Of a stretch of DNA of 64,000 nucleotides, positions 50,274 to 58,605 are shown piece after piece (position 1 is the first letter of the stretch; every line of letters begins with the position of its first letter). The notes beneath the pieces are model-generated. The model worked only from the letters and a program-made list of their open reading frames with translations, searched no databases and had not been told where the DNA came from. Where the stretch lies: positions 1-64,000 of the forward strand of contig NZ_CACSIP010000011.1 of NCBI RefSeq assembly GCF_902705885.1. The letters are read 5' to 3'. Source of the stretch: Mycolicibacterium austroafricanum (GTDB lineage Bacteria > Actinomycetota > Actinomycetes > Mycobacteriales > Mycobacteriaceae). Both the position numbers and the translations under genes were made by a program.

Positions 50274-51637
50274 CCGTTGCTCTCGGCCACTGACACCGAG
50301 TCGTTCTGCTGCGGGCCGCCATGCTTGCGCCGGTGCACCACCGCGCGTCCGCCGCGCCCCGGGGTCACCGTGACGCCCCGGCTGTGCGGCTTCTCGTCGG
50401 GCTCGTCAGTGGGTTCGAGCCGGAACTCACGCAGCATCGTGCGCAGCGTGATGTCCATCTCCATCGTGGCGAACGAGGCGCCGATGCACCGCATCATGCC
50501 GCCGCCGAACGGTATCCAGGCGAACGGGTTCGGCGGTTTGCCGACAAATCGGTCGGGATCGAACACTTCCGGGTCGGGGAAGCTCTCCGCGGCGGCCATC
50601 GCCAGCTGGGTGCTGGCCATGATGGTATCCCCTTCGGGAATCACCCACTCCCCCAGGCGGATTCGTGTTCTCGCCCGACGAAGGGCAGCGGTCAGCACGG
50701 GCCGGGTCCGTTGTGATTCGGCAATCGTCGCCTGCATCAGTTCGGATCCGCCCCCGTCGACCTCCTCGGTCAGCCTGCGGAGCAGATCGGGGTGCCTGCG
50801 AATGCGCTCGATGGTCCAGGCCAGCTGGGTCGAGGTCGTCTCGTGCCCGGCCACCAGCATCGTGAGCAACTCGTCGACGACGTAGGGATCCGGGATCGAG
50901 GAGCCGTCGTCGTACCGGGCCTGCAACAGCAGCGACAACACGTCGCCGCGCTCGGTGAAATTCGGATCCGACCGGGCATCGGCGATCAACGATCTGCACA
51001 CCTCGTCCATCCGGCTGCGGTACTGCGCGAACTTCCCGCCGGGGCTCCACGGCCCGAAGTCGCGCCGCACGAGGGAGGGCAACAGCGCGATCTTGGAGCC
51101 GAACTCGACGGCGGCCGGGATGAGCACCCGCAGCTCGTCGAGTTCGTCACCCTTGGCGCCGAACACGGCACGCAAGATGGTGTTCAGCGTGATCCGCATC
51201 ATCGGTTCGAGCGTCTCGAACTCGACCCCTTCGGGCCACGACTGCATCTCCCCGAGCACTTCCTGCTCGGTGATCGTCTCGTAGCCACGCATGCTTTTGC
51301 CATTGAACGGTGGCAGCAGCAGCTTGCGCCGAGCGAGCAGCTCGTCCCCTTCGAGGTTGAAGATCGAGCCCGGGCCGAGGACATCACCGCCCAGGTTGTT
51401 CTGCGGCCGGCCGACCAACTCCCGGCTGGTGCTGAAAAGATCCTTCACCAGCACCGGATCGCTGATCACCACGGTCTCCCCGAAGACGGGCAGTTGCAGG
51501 GTGAACGTGGAACCGTAGCGGCGGCCGAGCGCGGCGATCGAACCGTAGCGCAGCGCCAGCACCGCGGCGCCCTGGATCAGCTTCGGGACCCGCGGGCCCG
51601 GCGGCAGCCGCACTGGCTCCGTGGTGGCCGTTGCCAT
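50270..51637 (-). CDS. Cytochrome P450 (CYP135/138-like)
   Basis: A 455-residue P450 monooxygenase. Proline-rich LPPGPRVPK start; I-helix AGHETTS at 263-269; ExxR in AESQR (307-310); heme loop PFGGGMMRCIGASFA with Cys384. The usual Arg two residues before the Cys is Met here, with Arg directly before Cys, a departure from FxxGxRxCxG. No ferredoxin gene is adjacent. It lies 67 bases downstream of monooxygenase 2, same strand, so D, monooxygenase 2 and P450 probably form one operon. Confidence 0.93.
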   Translation of the reverse strand: MATATTEPVRLPPGPRVPKLIQGAAVLALRYGSIAALGRRYGSTFTLQLPVFGETVVISDPVLVKDLFSTSRELVGRPQNNLGGDVLGPGSIFNLEGDELLARRKLLLPPFNGKSMRGYETITEQEVLGEMQSWPEGVEFETLEPMMRITLNTILRAVFGAKGDELDELRVLIPAAVEFGSKIALLPSLVRRDFGPWSPGGKFAQYRSRMDEVCRSLIADARSDPNFTERGDVLSLLLQARYDDGSSIPDPYVVDELLTMLVAGHETTSTQLAWTIERIRRHPDLLRRLTEEVDGGGSELMQATIAESQRTRPVLTAALRRARTRIRLGEWVIPEGDTIMASTQLAMAAAESFPDPEVFDPDRFVGKPPNPFAWIPFGGGMMRCIGASFATMEMDITLRTMLREFRLEPTDEPDEKPHSRGVTVTPGRGGRAVVHRRKHGGPQQNDSVSVAESNG

Positions 51638-51704
51638 GTCGTCACCCCTTCATGCTGGTGCTCGAGTGAAATGTGGATGCGCGTGCCCGCGATCTCGCGT
51701 CAGA

Positions 51705-53189
51705 TCAGGCTATCGCGTAGTCGCTCAGCGGGAAGCGCTCCTGCTCCTTGACCGCCTGGCGCACCGTGGTCGGCCGGAACAGCGGCGCTTCCCCGGTGCC
51801 GTTGAACCAGTACGACCGTGAGTTCGCGCAGTTGCCCAGGACGAACACCGAGTCGTCGAGCAGGGTCAGCATCCGCTCCAGGAATCGTGCGTTCGCTTCA
51901 TCGGTGACCTCGAAGGTGCGGGCGCCGGTGCGCTGCAGTTCACTGAACAACCGGTCCATGTGGCGCATCTGGTACTCGACGGTGTCGAACCAGGACATGC
52001 CCACCCATGCGTATGGGCTGGCCTGGGTGAGCAGGTTCGGGAACAGTGGCACCGTCAGACCTTCATAGGCCTGGAACTTGTTCTCCCGCCACCACTTTCC
52101 GAGATTGCGGCCCTCTCTGCCGACCACCTCGATGGCAGGCAGATTGGATTCCCAGACGTCGAATCCCGTCGCCAACACCAAGGTGTCGATGGGACGTTTG
52201 GAGCCGTCCTTGCCCACGATGCCGTCCGGCTCGATGCGTTCGATGCCTGCGGTCTCCAGATGCACGTGCGACTTGTTGAACGTGCGGTAGTACACGTTCG
52301 ACAGGGTCGGGCGCTTGCACCCGAAGTCGTATCCCGGCGTCAGCTTGCGGCGCAATCCCTTGTCGCGGATCGCCAGGAAGCGGTGCAGCCGGCCGATGGT
52401 GGCTGCGATCCGGTTCACCGGGCGGAACTGACGGAATCGCCACATCGCCAGCGTCACCATGATGTCCATGAACAGGTCGCTGGACACTCGCAGAACCCGT
52501 TGCGTCGCAGGGAATTTCGCGAACAGACGCTGCGCTGTGGGGCCGAACCCGAAGTCGAGTTTGGGCATCACCCAGATCGGCGTGCGCTGGTAGACGGTCA
52601 GCTCCGCCACCTCGTCGGCCAGCTTCGGAATGAGCTGCACACCGGTCGAACCGGTGCCGATGATCGCCGCCCTCTTGCCCTTCAACGAATACGAATCGTC
52701 CCACTCCTGGGCGTGCAGCACGGTGCCGGCGAAGCTGTCGATCCCGTCGATGTCGGGCTTTTTGGGCTGGCACAGGTAGCCGGTGGCCAGAATCAGGAAC
52801 TGGGTGCGCAGCGTATGGCCGCCGGAGAGCGTCACCACCCACACCTGGGCTTCCTCATCCCACCGCGCGCCATCGACGACGGTGTTGAAACGCATGTAAC
52901 GCCGCAGGTCGTACTTGTCGGCGACGTGCTCGGCGTAGGTCTTCAGTTCGGCGCCCGGTGCGTACAGCCGAGACCAGTACGGGTTGGGTTCGAACCGGTA
53001 GGAGTACGTCGTGGACGGGACGTCAACCGTCAGGCCTGGGTAACGGTTGACGTGCCACGTTCCACCGAGGTCGTCCTCGCGGTCGAGGATGGCGATGTTC
53101 TGGTAGCCCAGCCGGTTGAGCTGGATGGCCGCACCCATCCCACCGAATCCTGCGCCGACGATGACGGCGTCATACTGCTCCGTAGTCAC
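51705..53189 (-). CDS. Flavin-containing Baeyer-Villiger monooxygenase (paralogue 2)
   Basis: A 494-residue paralogue of the enzyme at 45687. FAD motif GAGFGG, GGTWHVNRYPG, fingerprint FAGTVLHAQEWDD, NADPH motif GTGSTG, and C-terminal RFPLSDYAIA are present. Long identical blocks (YWSRLYAPG, YAEHVADKYDLRR, EYQMRHMDRLF) show recent duplication. Reaction: ketone to ester with NADPH and O2. It starts 21 bases after copy D and is followed by the P450 on the same strand. Confidence 0.93.
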   Translation of the reverse strand: MTTEQYDAVIVGAGFGGMGAAIQLNRLGYQNIAILDREDDLGGTWHVNRYPGLTVDVPSTTYSYRFEPNPYWSRLYAPGAELKTYAEHVADKYDLRRYMRFNTVVDGARWDEEAQVWVVTLSGGHTLRTQFLILATGYLCQPKKPDIDGIDSFAGTVLHAQEWDDSYSLKGKRAAIIGTGSTGVQLIPKLADEVAELTVYQRTPIWVMPKLDFGFGPTAQRLFAKFPATQRVLRVSSDLFMDIMVTLAMWRFRQFRPVNRIAATIGRLHRFLAIRDKGLRRKLTPGYDFGCKRPTLSNVYYRTFNKSHVHLETAGIERIEPDGIVGKDGSKRPIDTLVLATGFDVWESNLPAIEVVGREGRNLGKWWRENKFQAYEGLTVPLFPNLLTQASPYAWVGMSWFDTVEYQMRHMDRLFSELQRTGARTFEVTDEANARFLERMLTLLDDSVFVLGNCANSRSYWFNGTGEAPLFRPTTVRQAVKEQERFPLSDYAIA

Positions 53190-53210
53190 GGGGCGATACT
53201 ACGGGCCTTC

Positions 53211-55517
53211 TCAGTCATCGGATCCGCCGCCCGAATTGCTGCTCGCCGAGCTCTTCTTGTCGCTGCCGGACCCGCTGTCGGATTTGCTCTCGGACTTGCT
53301 CTCCGATTTGCTCTCGGACTTCTTGGAGTCGCTGTCGTCGCTCTTGCGATGCTTGCCGCCGGTCTCACCGGAGTCCTTCGCATCGTCCTTGGCCTCGGAC
53401 GCTTCGTCGTTGGCGTCCTTGTCCTCGGCGGACGCACCGCTGTCGGTCTTGCCGTCGCTCTGCTCCTCGGCGTCGGCGTCGGCGTCGGCGTCCTCGTCGG
53501 TGACGTCCTCGTCGGTCACGTCCTCGTCGGCCGGGGCCTCGTCGGTGACGTCCTCGTCGGCCGGAGCCTCGTCAGTGACATCCTCGGTCACGTCCTCGGT
53601 CACGTCCTCGGAAGCCGGCGTCTCCTCTTCTGCGGCCGGAGCCTGCTCGAACTTCTCGCGCAGGTTCTGCACCGCGGTCGAGACGACATCGGTTGCCTCG
53701 TCGGTCTCGGTTTCGGTGGTTTCCTCGGTGGTCTCCTCCGTGGCCTCGGCCTCGTCAGAGGTGAACAGCGACGCCAGGATCGACTGCGACTCGGGCGCAT
53801 CCTCGGCGCCCTCGATGGGCTCGCCGATGTAGTTGCCGTCCGCGTCGTACTGATCCTTGACCGACGGCGGGATGTAGGCACCCTTCGGGATGTCGTCGCC
53901 GACCTTCCAGTCGGCCGGCATGAACGGATCGACCTCGTTGCAGTCCGGGCACAGGACCTTGGCGAACGGCCGGACCAGGTAGGCGAAGAACGTCTCGTTC
54001 GGGTTCCAGATCTGACTCTTCGGCACGAACGGGTACCAGGTGACCATCAATGCCTCGAACAGGTTCACGGCCGCGTTCAGGTGATCGCTCAGCGACGGGG
54101 TCTCGATGCCCTCCGGTGGCGCGTTCAGGTACTCCCAGAACGAGGTGAGCTCCGCGAACGGCTCGAGGTAGACGGTCTCCCCGTACCACGGCACAGGTTC
54201 GCCGTCCTCGCCCAGTTCCTGGCCCCAATACCATTCGTTCTCGCTGACCGGGTTGAACTCCGGGGTGATGGGGCCTTCGAAGGTGAAGCCGTCCGGGCTG
54301 TACAGGTCCCAGAGCATCACCTTGAACATCTGATTGGTGAGTGCGCTGGGGTCGTCACACTGGCCGCGGCCGGTGCCCGTGCACCCCTCGTTCATCGGCA
54401 GGTTCGCCCGCGCCCAGTAGTCGGCGGCGATGCCGATCGGGGTGGACAGCGACGGGATGGGCAGCAGGAAATCGACGAACGCCCGGGTCATCTCCCTGTT
54501 GGGCGGATCCCAGCCCAGCACGTTGACCGGTGAGTAGACCCACCAACTTTCGCTGACCCGCATCGCGTTGGCGAAGCGGTTGGTCCCAGCGACCATGTTC
54601 GCGGGAACGTTGGCGAACATCTCGACGAGGTTGATCGGGATATTGAAGGGCGACGGTCCGGGGTCGTAGTCCGGAAGCGTGATCCGGGGGTCACGGTTGT
54701 AGCCCTGCTCGATGATATAGCGCAACGGCGCGTCGAGCTCGTCGGCGAGATCATCCAGACCGAGCCGGTACAGCGGGTCGAGCAGCGGCAGCTTCGGGCT
54801 CGGGGCGAAGACATACTCGATGCCGCCCTCTTCCCAGGTGCTGTTGGCGGGATCGTTGATGTCGACGTCGGTGTAGCCGTTGCCGAGGTGGTTGGTGAAG
54901 AACCCCATGGTGGCGTTGAGCACGGCCAGCACATTGAAGGGGTTGGTCGGCATGTCGCCCGTCGGGTCGTACTGGTTCATCACGTCGATGACGTTGAAGC
55001 CGCTGTCCTCCGGCCACTGCTGGCCCCACGGCACGCCGGAGCCCCCGTATTTCCGGGTCGGATTGCCGATGACGACGAAGGTCAGGTTCTCCGGTGCCGG
55101 ATAGGCAACTGGGTCCTCCAAGTGGGCTGCGAGCCACTGTGAGGCGACAACCGCACCCTCGCTGAAACCGAAGATGGTGATGTCCTCACCGGGGTAGCTG
55201 GCCAGCGCCTCCTTGAGCGCGTCAACGCCGAACTGGAACTGTCCGGGTGAGCTCCAGATCGGCAGGTATTCGAGCTCGACGCAGGTGGTCGCGTCGGGGC
55301 AGTAGCTGCCGCCCAGTTGATCTTCCATGTTCACCGCGTCTGGCGACGGGTTGATGGTGATCACCTTGGCCGACAGCGTGACCGGCTGGGTGACCTGCTT
55401 GCTCATTGTGGGCGTGCCCTGGACCTGCGTCGGCGGCGCGAGGGGGGCGAGGGCGATGGCACCCGTCCCGACAAGTGCGATGCCCGTAGTCACGTACGGA
55501 CGAAGCGCTGAGTGCAT
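53211..55517 (-). CDS. Secreted two-domain PE-PPE hydrolase with acidic tail (copy D)
   Basis: A 768-residue exported protein, the largest of the family. Signal-like start MHSALRPYVTTGIALVGTGAI; hydrolase domain about 50-280 with GFSEGAVVASQ (Ser119), NQYDPTGDMPTNPFNVLA and CX5C; a second domain about 290-560 (INLVEMFANVPANMVAGTNR, VLGWDPPN, NQMFKVM), homologous to the protein at 58606; a tail with repeated DEAPADEDVT units (630-690); GGKHRKSDDSDS near 720; then SKSES repeats. GGAAGG precedes ATG 55517. First gene of an apparent operon with monooxygenase 2 and the P450. Confidence 0.87.
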   Translation of the reverse strand: MHSALRPYVTTGIALVGTGAIALAPLAPPTQVQGTPTMSKQVTQPVTLSAKVITINPSPDAVNMEDQLGGSYCPDATTCVELEYLPIWSSPGQFQFGVDALKEALASYPGEDITIFGFSEGAVVASQWLAAHLEDPVAYPAPENLTFVVIGNPTRKYGGSGVPWGQQWPEDSGFNVIDVMNQYDPTGDMPTNPFNVLAVLNATMGFFTNHLGNGYTDVDINDPANSTWEEGGIEYVFAPSPKLPLLDPLYRLGLDDLADELDAPLRYIIEQGYNRDPRITLPDYDPGPSPFNIPINLVEMFANVPANMVAGTNRFANAMRVSESWWVYSPVNVLGWDPPNREMTRAFVDFLLPIPSLSTPIGIAADYWARANLPMNEGCTGTGRGQCDDPSALTNQMFKVMLWDLYSPDGFTFEGPITPEFNPVSENEWYWGQELGEDGEPVPWYGETVYLEPFAELTSFWEYLNAPPEGIETPSLSDHLNAAVNLFEALMVTWYPFVPKSQIWNPNETFFAYLVRPFAKVLCPDCNEVDPFMPADWKVGDDIPKGAYIPPSVKDQYDADGNYIGEPIEGAEDAPESQSILASLFTSDEAEATEETTEETTETETDEATDVVSTAVQNLREKFEQAPAAEEETPASEDVTEDVTEDVTDEAPADEDVTDEAPADEDVTDEDVTDEDADADADAEEQSDGKTDSGASAEDKDANDEASEAKDDAKDSGETGGKHRKSDDSDSKKSESKSESKSESKSDSGSGSDKKSSASSNSGGGSDD

Positions 55518-56046
55518 GTGCAAGCCTTCCAGCTGGTTGCAATGTGATGACGATCCGGTCACGGCAATGAGTGTGCGGAGATTATCACATTCCTGACGAA
55601 CGCAAGGAATTGCTGTGGGAAAACTCCACGACTGCCGCTAACTCTCAGAGAAAACCACAATTACTGTCCAGCCTGCCAGAATTCCCGTGCCGTCGCGCGC
55701 CGAGACATCAGTGGCCCCGGCGTTGCCGCGGGGGGTCTGCCGCATCGCAGGCAATTCACGTGACATGCGATTTCACGAGTGTTTTGCAGGACAATCTTGC
55801 ACCTGGGTGCGTCACAGCTAATCAAGGCCAACGGCAGGTGACGCACCGGTGACGAACGCGCTCGAGCCCGCGACGGGGCCGTGGGCAGCACCGCGCCCCA
55901 GCCGGCGCCAGCAACATGCTCCGCAACCCCTTCCGCTCCGCAGATGCTTTTGCTGGCGGCGTCAATTACCTATCGGCGGAGCGGTCACCAGTGTTAACAC
56001 CCGTCGCAGCGGCACCACACCGGTCGACGGTGGAATCACGGTGGAA
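55518..56046. other. Intergenic gap upstream of copy D
   Basis: 529 bases without a supported gene. It contains the likely promoter of copy D near 55,560-55,660 (locally A/T-richer) and an inverted repeat at 55806-55847. The open frame crossing to 56838 on the plus strand is the antisense of the hydrolase gene. Confidence 0.6.
55806..55847. terminator. 10-bp inverted repeat GGTGCGTCAC/GTGACGCACC
   Basis: The arms are perfect, at 55806-55815 and 55838-55847, with a 22-base spacer; a partial third copy (GGTGACG) follows. It may end the minus-strand hydrolase transcript or act as an operator for copy D about 290 bases away. Confidence 0.4.
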
Positions 56047-56841
56047 TCAGAAGCCGCGGTCGCCGAGCCACGCATGGATGCGTTCGGCCACAACCTGCCA
56101 GCCGGGTTCGAGCATCATGTTGTGGCCCAGGTCAGGGAAGAATTCCGGTTCCGTGCCGTAGGCGCGGGCGGTCGCACGCACCTCCGCGGCGGTCACCGCA
56201 CCGTCGTGACCAGCCCCCAGGACGAGAAGCGGGGCACGCACCCGTTTGGGACGTGGCAGCGCAATGAGACCGTCGACGCCGGACCGTGCGCTCTCCTCCT
56301 GCAATCGCGCAGCGTAGGACGTCACCAAATCGTCGGGGGTGTGCGGGGAGAAGAACCGCTCCCGCGCCAGCGAGGACGTGCTGACGTAGGCCAACGACCG
56401 TCCGGATGCGGAGAGCTTCAGAAAGTGCCAGGGGTGGCGGCGCAACCAACGCAGACCGGAACCGAGGTAGCCCTTCGGGGGTGCCGACGCCATCAGCACC
56501 CCGGCGGGGATGTCGCGGGATTCCAGGAACTTCTGGACGACGAACCCGCCCATCGAGTGACCGATCACCACCGGAGGCGTGGGCAGACTCTCAGCCACCG
56601 CGCAGACGTCGCTGACGTAATCGGCGATCGACAGCGCGCGCAACGGCTTGGTGGCGGCGCTGTTGCCGTGGCCCTGCAGGCTGGGCGCCACCGCGCGGTA
56701 GCCTCTGTCGGCGAAGAAGTCCAGGAAATGTTCGTCCCAGCACCACGCGGCGTGCCACGCCCCGTGGACGAACAGCAGCGGGACCGGATGTGCCGGGCTG
56801 GTCGAGCCCTTGTCGATCACCTCGAGCGCAGCAGGTGACAT
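56047..56841 (-). CDS. Alpha/beta-fold hydrolase
   Basis: A 264-residue cytoplasmic hydrolase. Oxyanion strand [18 protein letters not shown]; nucleophile elbow [16 protein letters not shown] near 95; catalytic His in [12 protein letters not shown] near 240; Asp in [11 protein letters not shown]. Esterase or lipase-like; substrate unknown. ATG 56841 begins MSPAALEV; the frame runs upstream to 57369 only as antisense of the LLM gene. It is divergent from that gene with about 100 bases between starts. Confidence 0.88.
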   Translation of the reverse strand: MSPAALEVIDKGSTSPAHPVPLLFVHGAWHAAWCWDEHFLDFFADRGYRAVAPSLQGHGNSAATKPLRALSIADYVSDVCAVAESLPTPPVVIGHSMGGFVVQKFLESRDIPAGVLMASAPPKGYLGSGLRWLRRHPWHFLKLSASGRSLAYVSTSSLARERFFSPHTPDDLVTSYAARLQEESARSGVDGLIALPRPKRVRAPLLVLGAGHDGAVTAAEVRATARAYGTEPEFFPDLGHNMMLEPGWQVVAERIHAWLGDRGF

Positions 56842-56944
56842 GACAGGTTCGGCGCCTTTTCGATGGAGGGTCCCCGAGCGGGGAACGAGCCGGTCAAACC
56901 TACCATCCGAGTTGCCGATGCCCGGCGGTAGTACCGTCCGTACC

Positions 56945-58117
56945 ATGACTTTCCGTGCGCGGTCTGCTGCGCCCAGATTCCGTTTCGGACTGCTCGACGG
57001 GATCGTGAACACCCGGGTCTCACCGACGCTGTTGCCGTCCGCGGCGATGCTGACCGCCAGAGCCACCGGCGCCGATTCGTTCTGGGTGGGCGACCACATC
57101 AACTCACTGGTGCCACGCTCCATCGCCACCCCTGAGCACCTCGGCCCCGCCTCCCGGTTGGTCCCCAAGGTCGACGCCATCCTGGAACCGTGGACCATGT
57201 TGGGCCATCTCGCCGCACGCAACCGCCTGCGCCGGTTGCGCTTCGGGGTCTGTGTGACCGACGCCAGCCGCCGCCATCCCGTGGTGACCGCGCAGGCCGC
57301 AGCGACGCTGCACCTGCTCACCCGTGGCCGGGCGATCCTCGGCATCGGCGTCGGGGAGAGGGAGGGCAACGAGCCTTACGGGGTGGAATGGTCCAAACCG
57401 GTGGCGAGGTTCGTCGAAGCGCTCGCGACCATCCGGGCGCTGTGGGAGTCCGGTGGCGAACCGGTGACACGCGAGTCGGCGTACTTCCCGATGCGGCACG
57501 CGGTGTTCGATCTTCCGCCGTACAAGGGCAAGTGGCCCGAGATCTGGGTCGCCGCCCACGGGCCCAGGATGCTGCGGGCCACCGGACGCTATGCCGACGG
57601 CTGGGTGCCCTTCGTGATCTCGCGACCGGCCGACTATGCGCGGGCGCTCGAAGGGGTGCGCACCGCCGCCTCCGACAACGGCCGGGACCCGATGTCGATC
57701 ACCCCGGCGGTCAACCGCACGGTGGTCACCGGTCGCACCCGCGACGACGTCGACGAGGCGCTGGACTCGGTGATCGTCAAGTCCGTCGCCCTGGCGGCGC
57801 CCGCGGAGGCGTGGGCGCGGCACGGGGTCGAGCATCCCCTCGGGTCTGACTTCTCGGGCGTGCAGGACCTGGTGCCGCAGATGATCGACCAGCAGACCGC
57901 GCTGTCCTACACCGCTCGCGTGCCGGCGTCGCTGATGAAGGAGATCTGCTTCCACGGGACGGCCGACGAGGTCCTCGACCAGGTGGCCGAGTGGCGCGAC
58001 CACGGACTGCGATATCTGCTCGTCATCAACGGCAGCCAACTGAACCCCAAACTGCGCAAGGGCATGGCGGCGACGATGCCGTACAACGCGGTTCTGCGCG
58101 GACTCAGGAAGCTCTGA
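56945..58117 (+). CDS. LLM-class F420-dependent oxidoreductase (phthiodiolone-ketoreductase-like)
   Basis: A 390-residue luciferase-like oxidoreductase. [21 protein letters not shown] start, [33 protein letters not shown] and [17 protein letters not shown] resemble the mycobacterial group that includes the F420-dependent phthiodiolone ketoreductase (Rv2951c). That enzyme reduces a keto group on phthiocerol lipids; a similar keto-lipid role is inferred. ATG 56945 has no clear ribosome site. It is of interest next to ketone-using monooxygenases. Confidence 0.82.
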   Translation: MTFRARSAAPRFRFGLLDGIVNTRVSPTLLPSAAMLTARATGADSFWVGDHINSLVPRSIATPEHLGPASRLVPKVDAILEPWTMLGHLAARNRLRRLRFGVCVTDASRRHPVVTAQAAATLHLLTRGRAILGIGVGEREGNEPYGVEWSKPVARFVEALATIRALWESGGEPVTRESAYFPMRHAVFDLPPYKGKWPEIWVAAHGPRMLRATGRYADGWVPFVISRPADYARALEGVRTAASDNGRDPMSITPAVNRTVVTGRTRDDVDEALDSVIVKSVALAAPAEAWARHGVEHPLGSDFSGVQDLVPQMIDQQTALSYTARVPASLMKEICFHGTADEVLDQVAEWRDHGLRYLLVINGSQLNPKLRKGMAATMPYNAVLRGLRKL

Positions 58118-58605
58118 GTGCTCGCCGGGCGGTTTGCCGATGGCGGCGCCCCTCCCCCGACGGACGACCGGCCCGACAACGGGGCCCGTCCCGTCCCGCG
58201 GTTGCTCGAATCCGGCGTCGACGCGCCGTAACGTGCAGTCCTCGGTCCGCTGACCGGAGGGCGACTGCAGCGTGCGGGCGGCGGTCGCGTCGGTGTTCGC
58301 TCCGCGAACTCGAGGGGCTTGATGCTGCTCAGTGCCGGTATGACGCCGGAAACCCGCCGATGGCAGCATATTTCGCGCGAGCGTCAATTTATGCGTCGCC
58401 CTCCACCACCCTTTCGGCGAGACTGGCGACATGCGGTCGGGTGGTCCTGACGCTGGTCGGACCGTCGGCGCGGCCGGTGACCACGGTTCGCTGTCGGTCC
58501 GCGGGCGGCGAATTGTGAATGTTTGCCGAACCGGCGGGCTCCGCCGTGTGGGACAGGGTATGGTCATGCGGTCATTCGAAGTAACTGCCTGAAGAGATGG
58601 ATGTC
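58118..58605. other. Intergenic gap upstream of the tail-bearing protein E
   Basis: 488 bases without a supported gene, RNA or strong hairpin. A GGGTATGGTC stretch at about 58,556-58,565 may be the promoter of the next gene. Confidence 0.5.

Noticed and set aside
51960-54533. 857-codon plus-strand frame opposite monooxygenase 2 and copy D
   Set aside because: Both minus-strand genes are well supported by family motifs; the plus frame has none.
55849-56838. 329-codon plus-strand frame upstream of the LLM gene
   Set aside because: Mostly antisense of the alpha/beta hydrolase, which has a clear GHSMGG active site.
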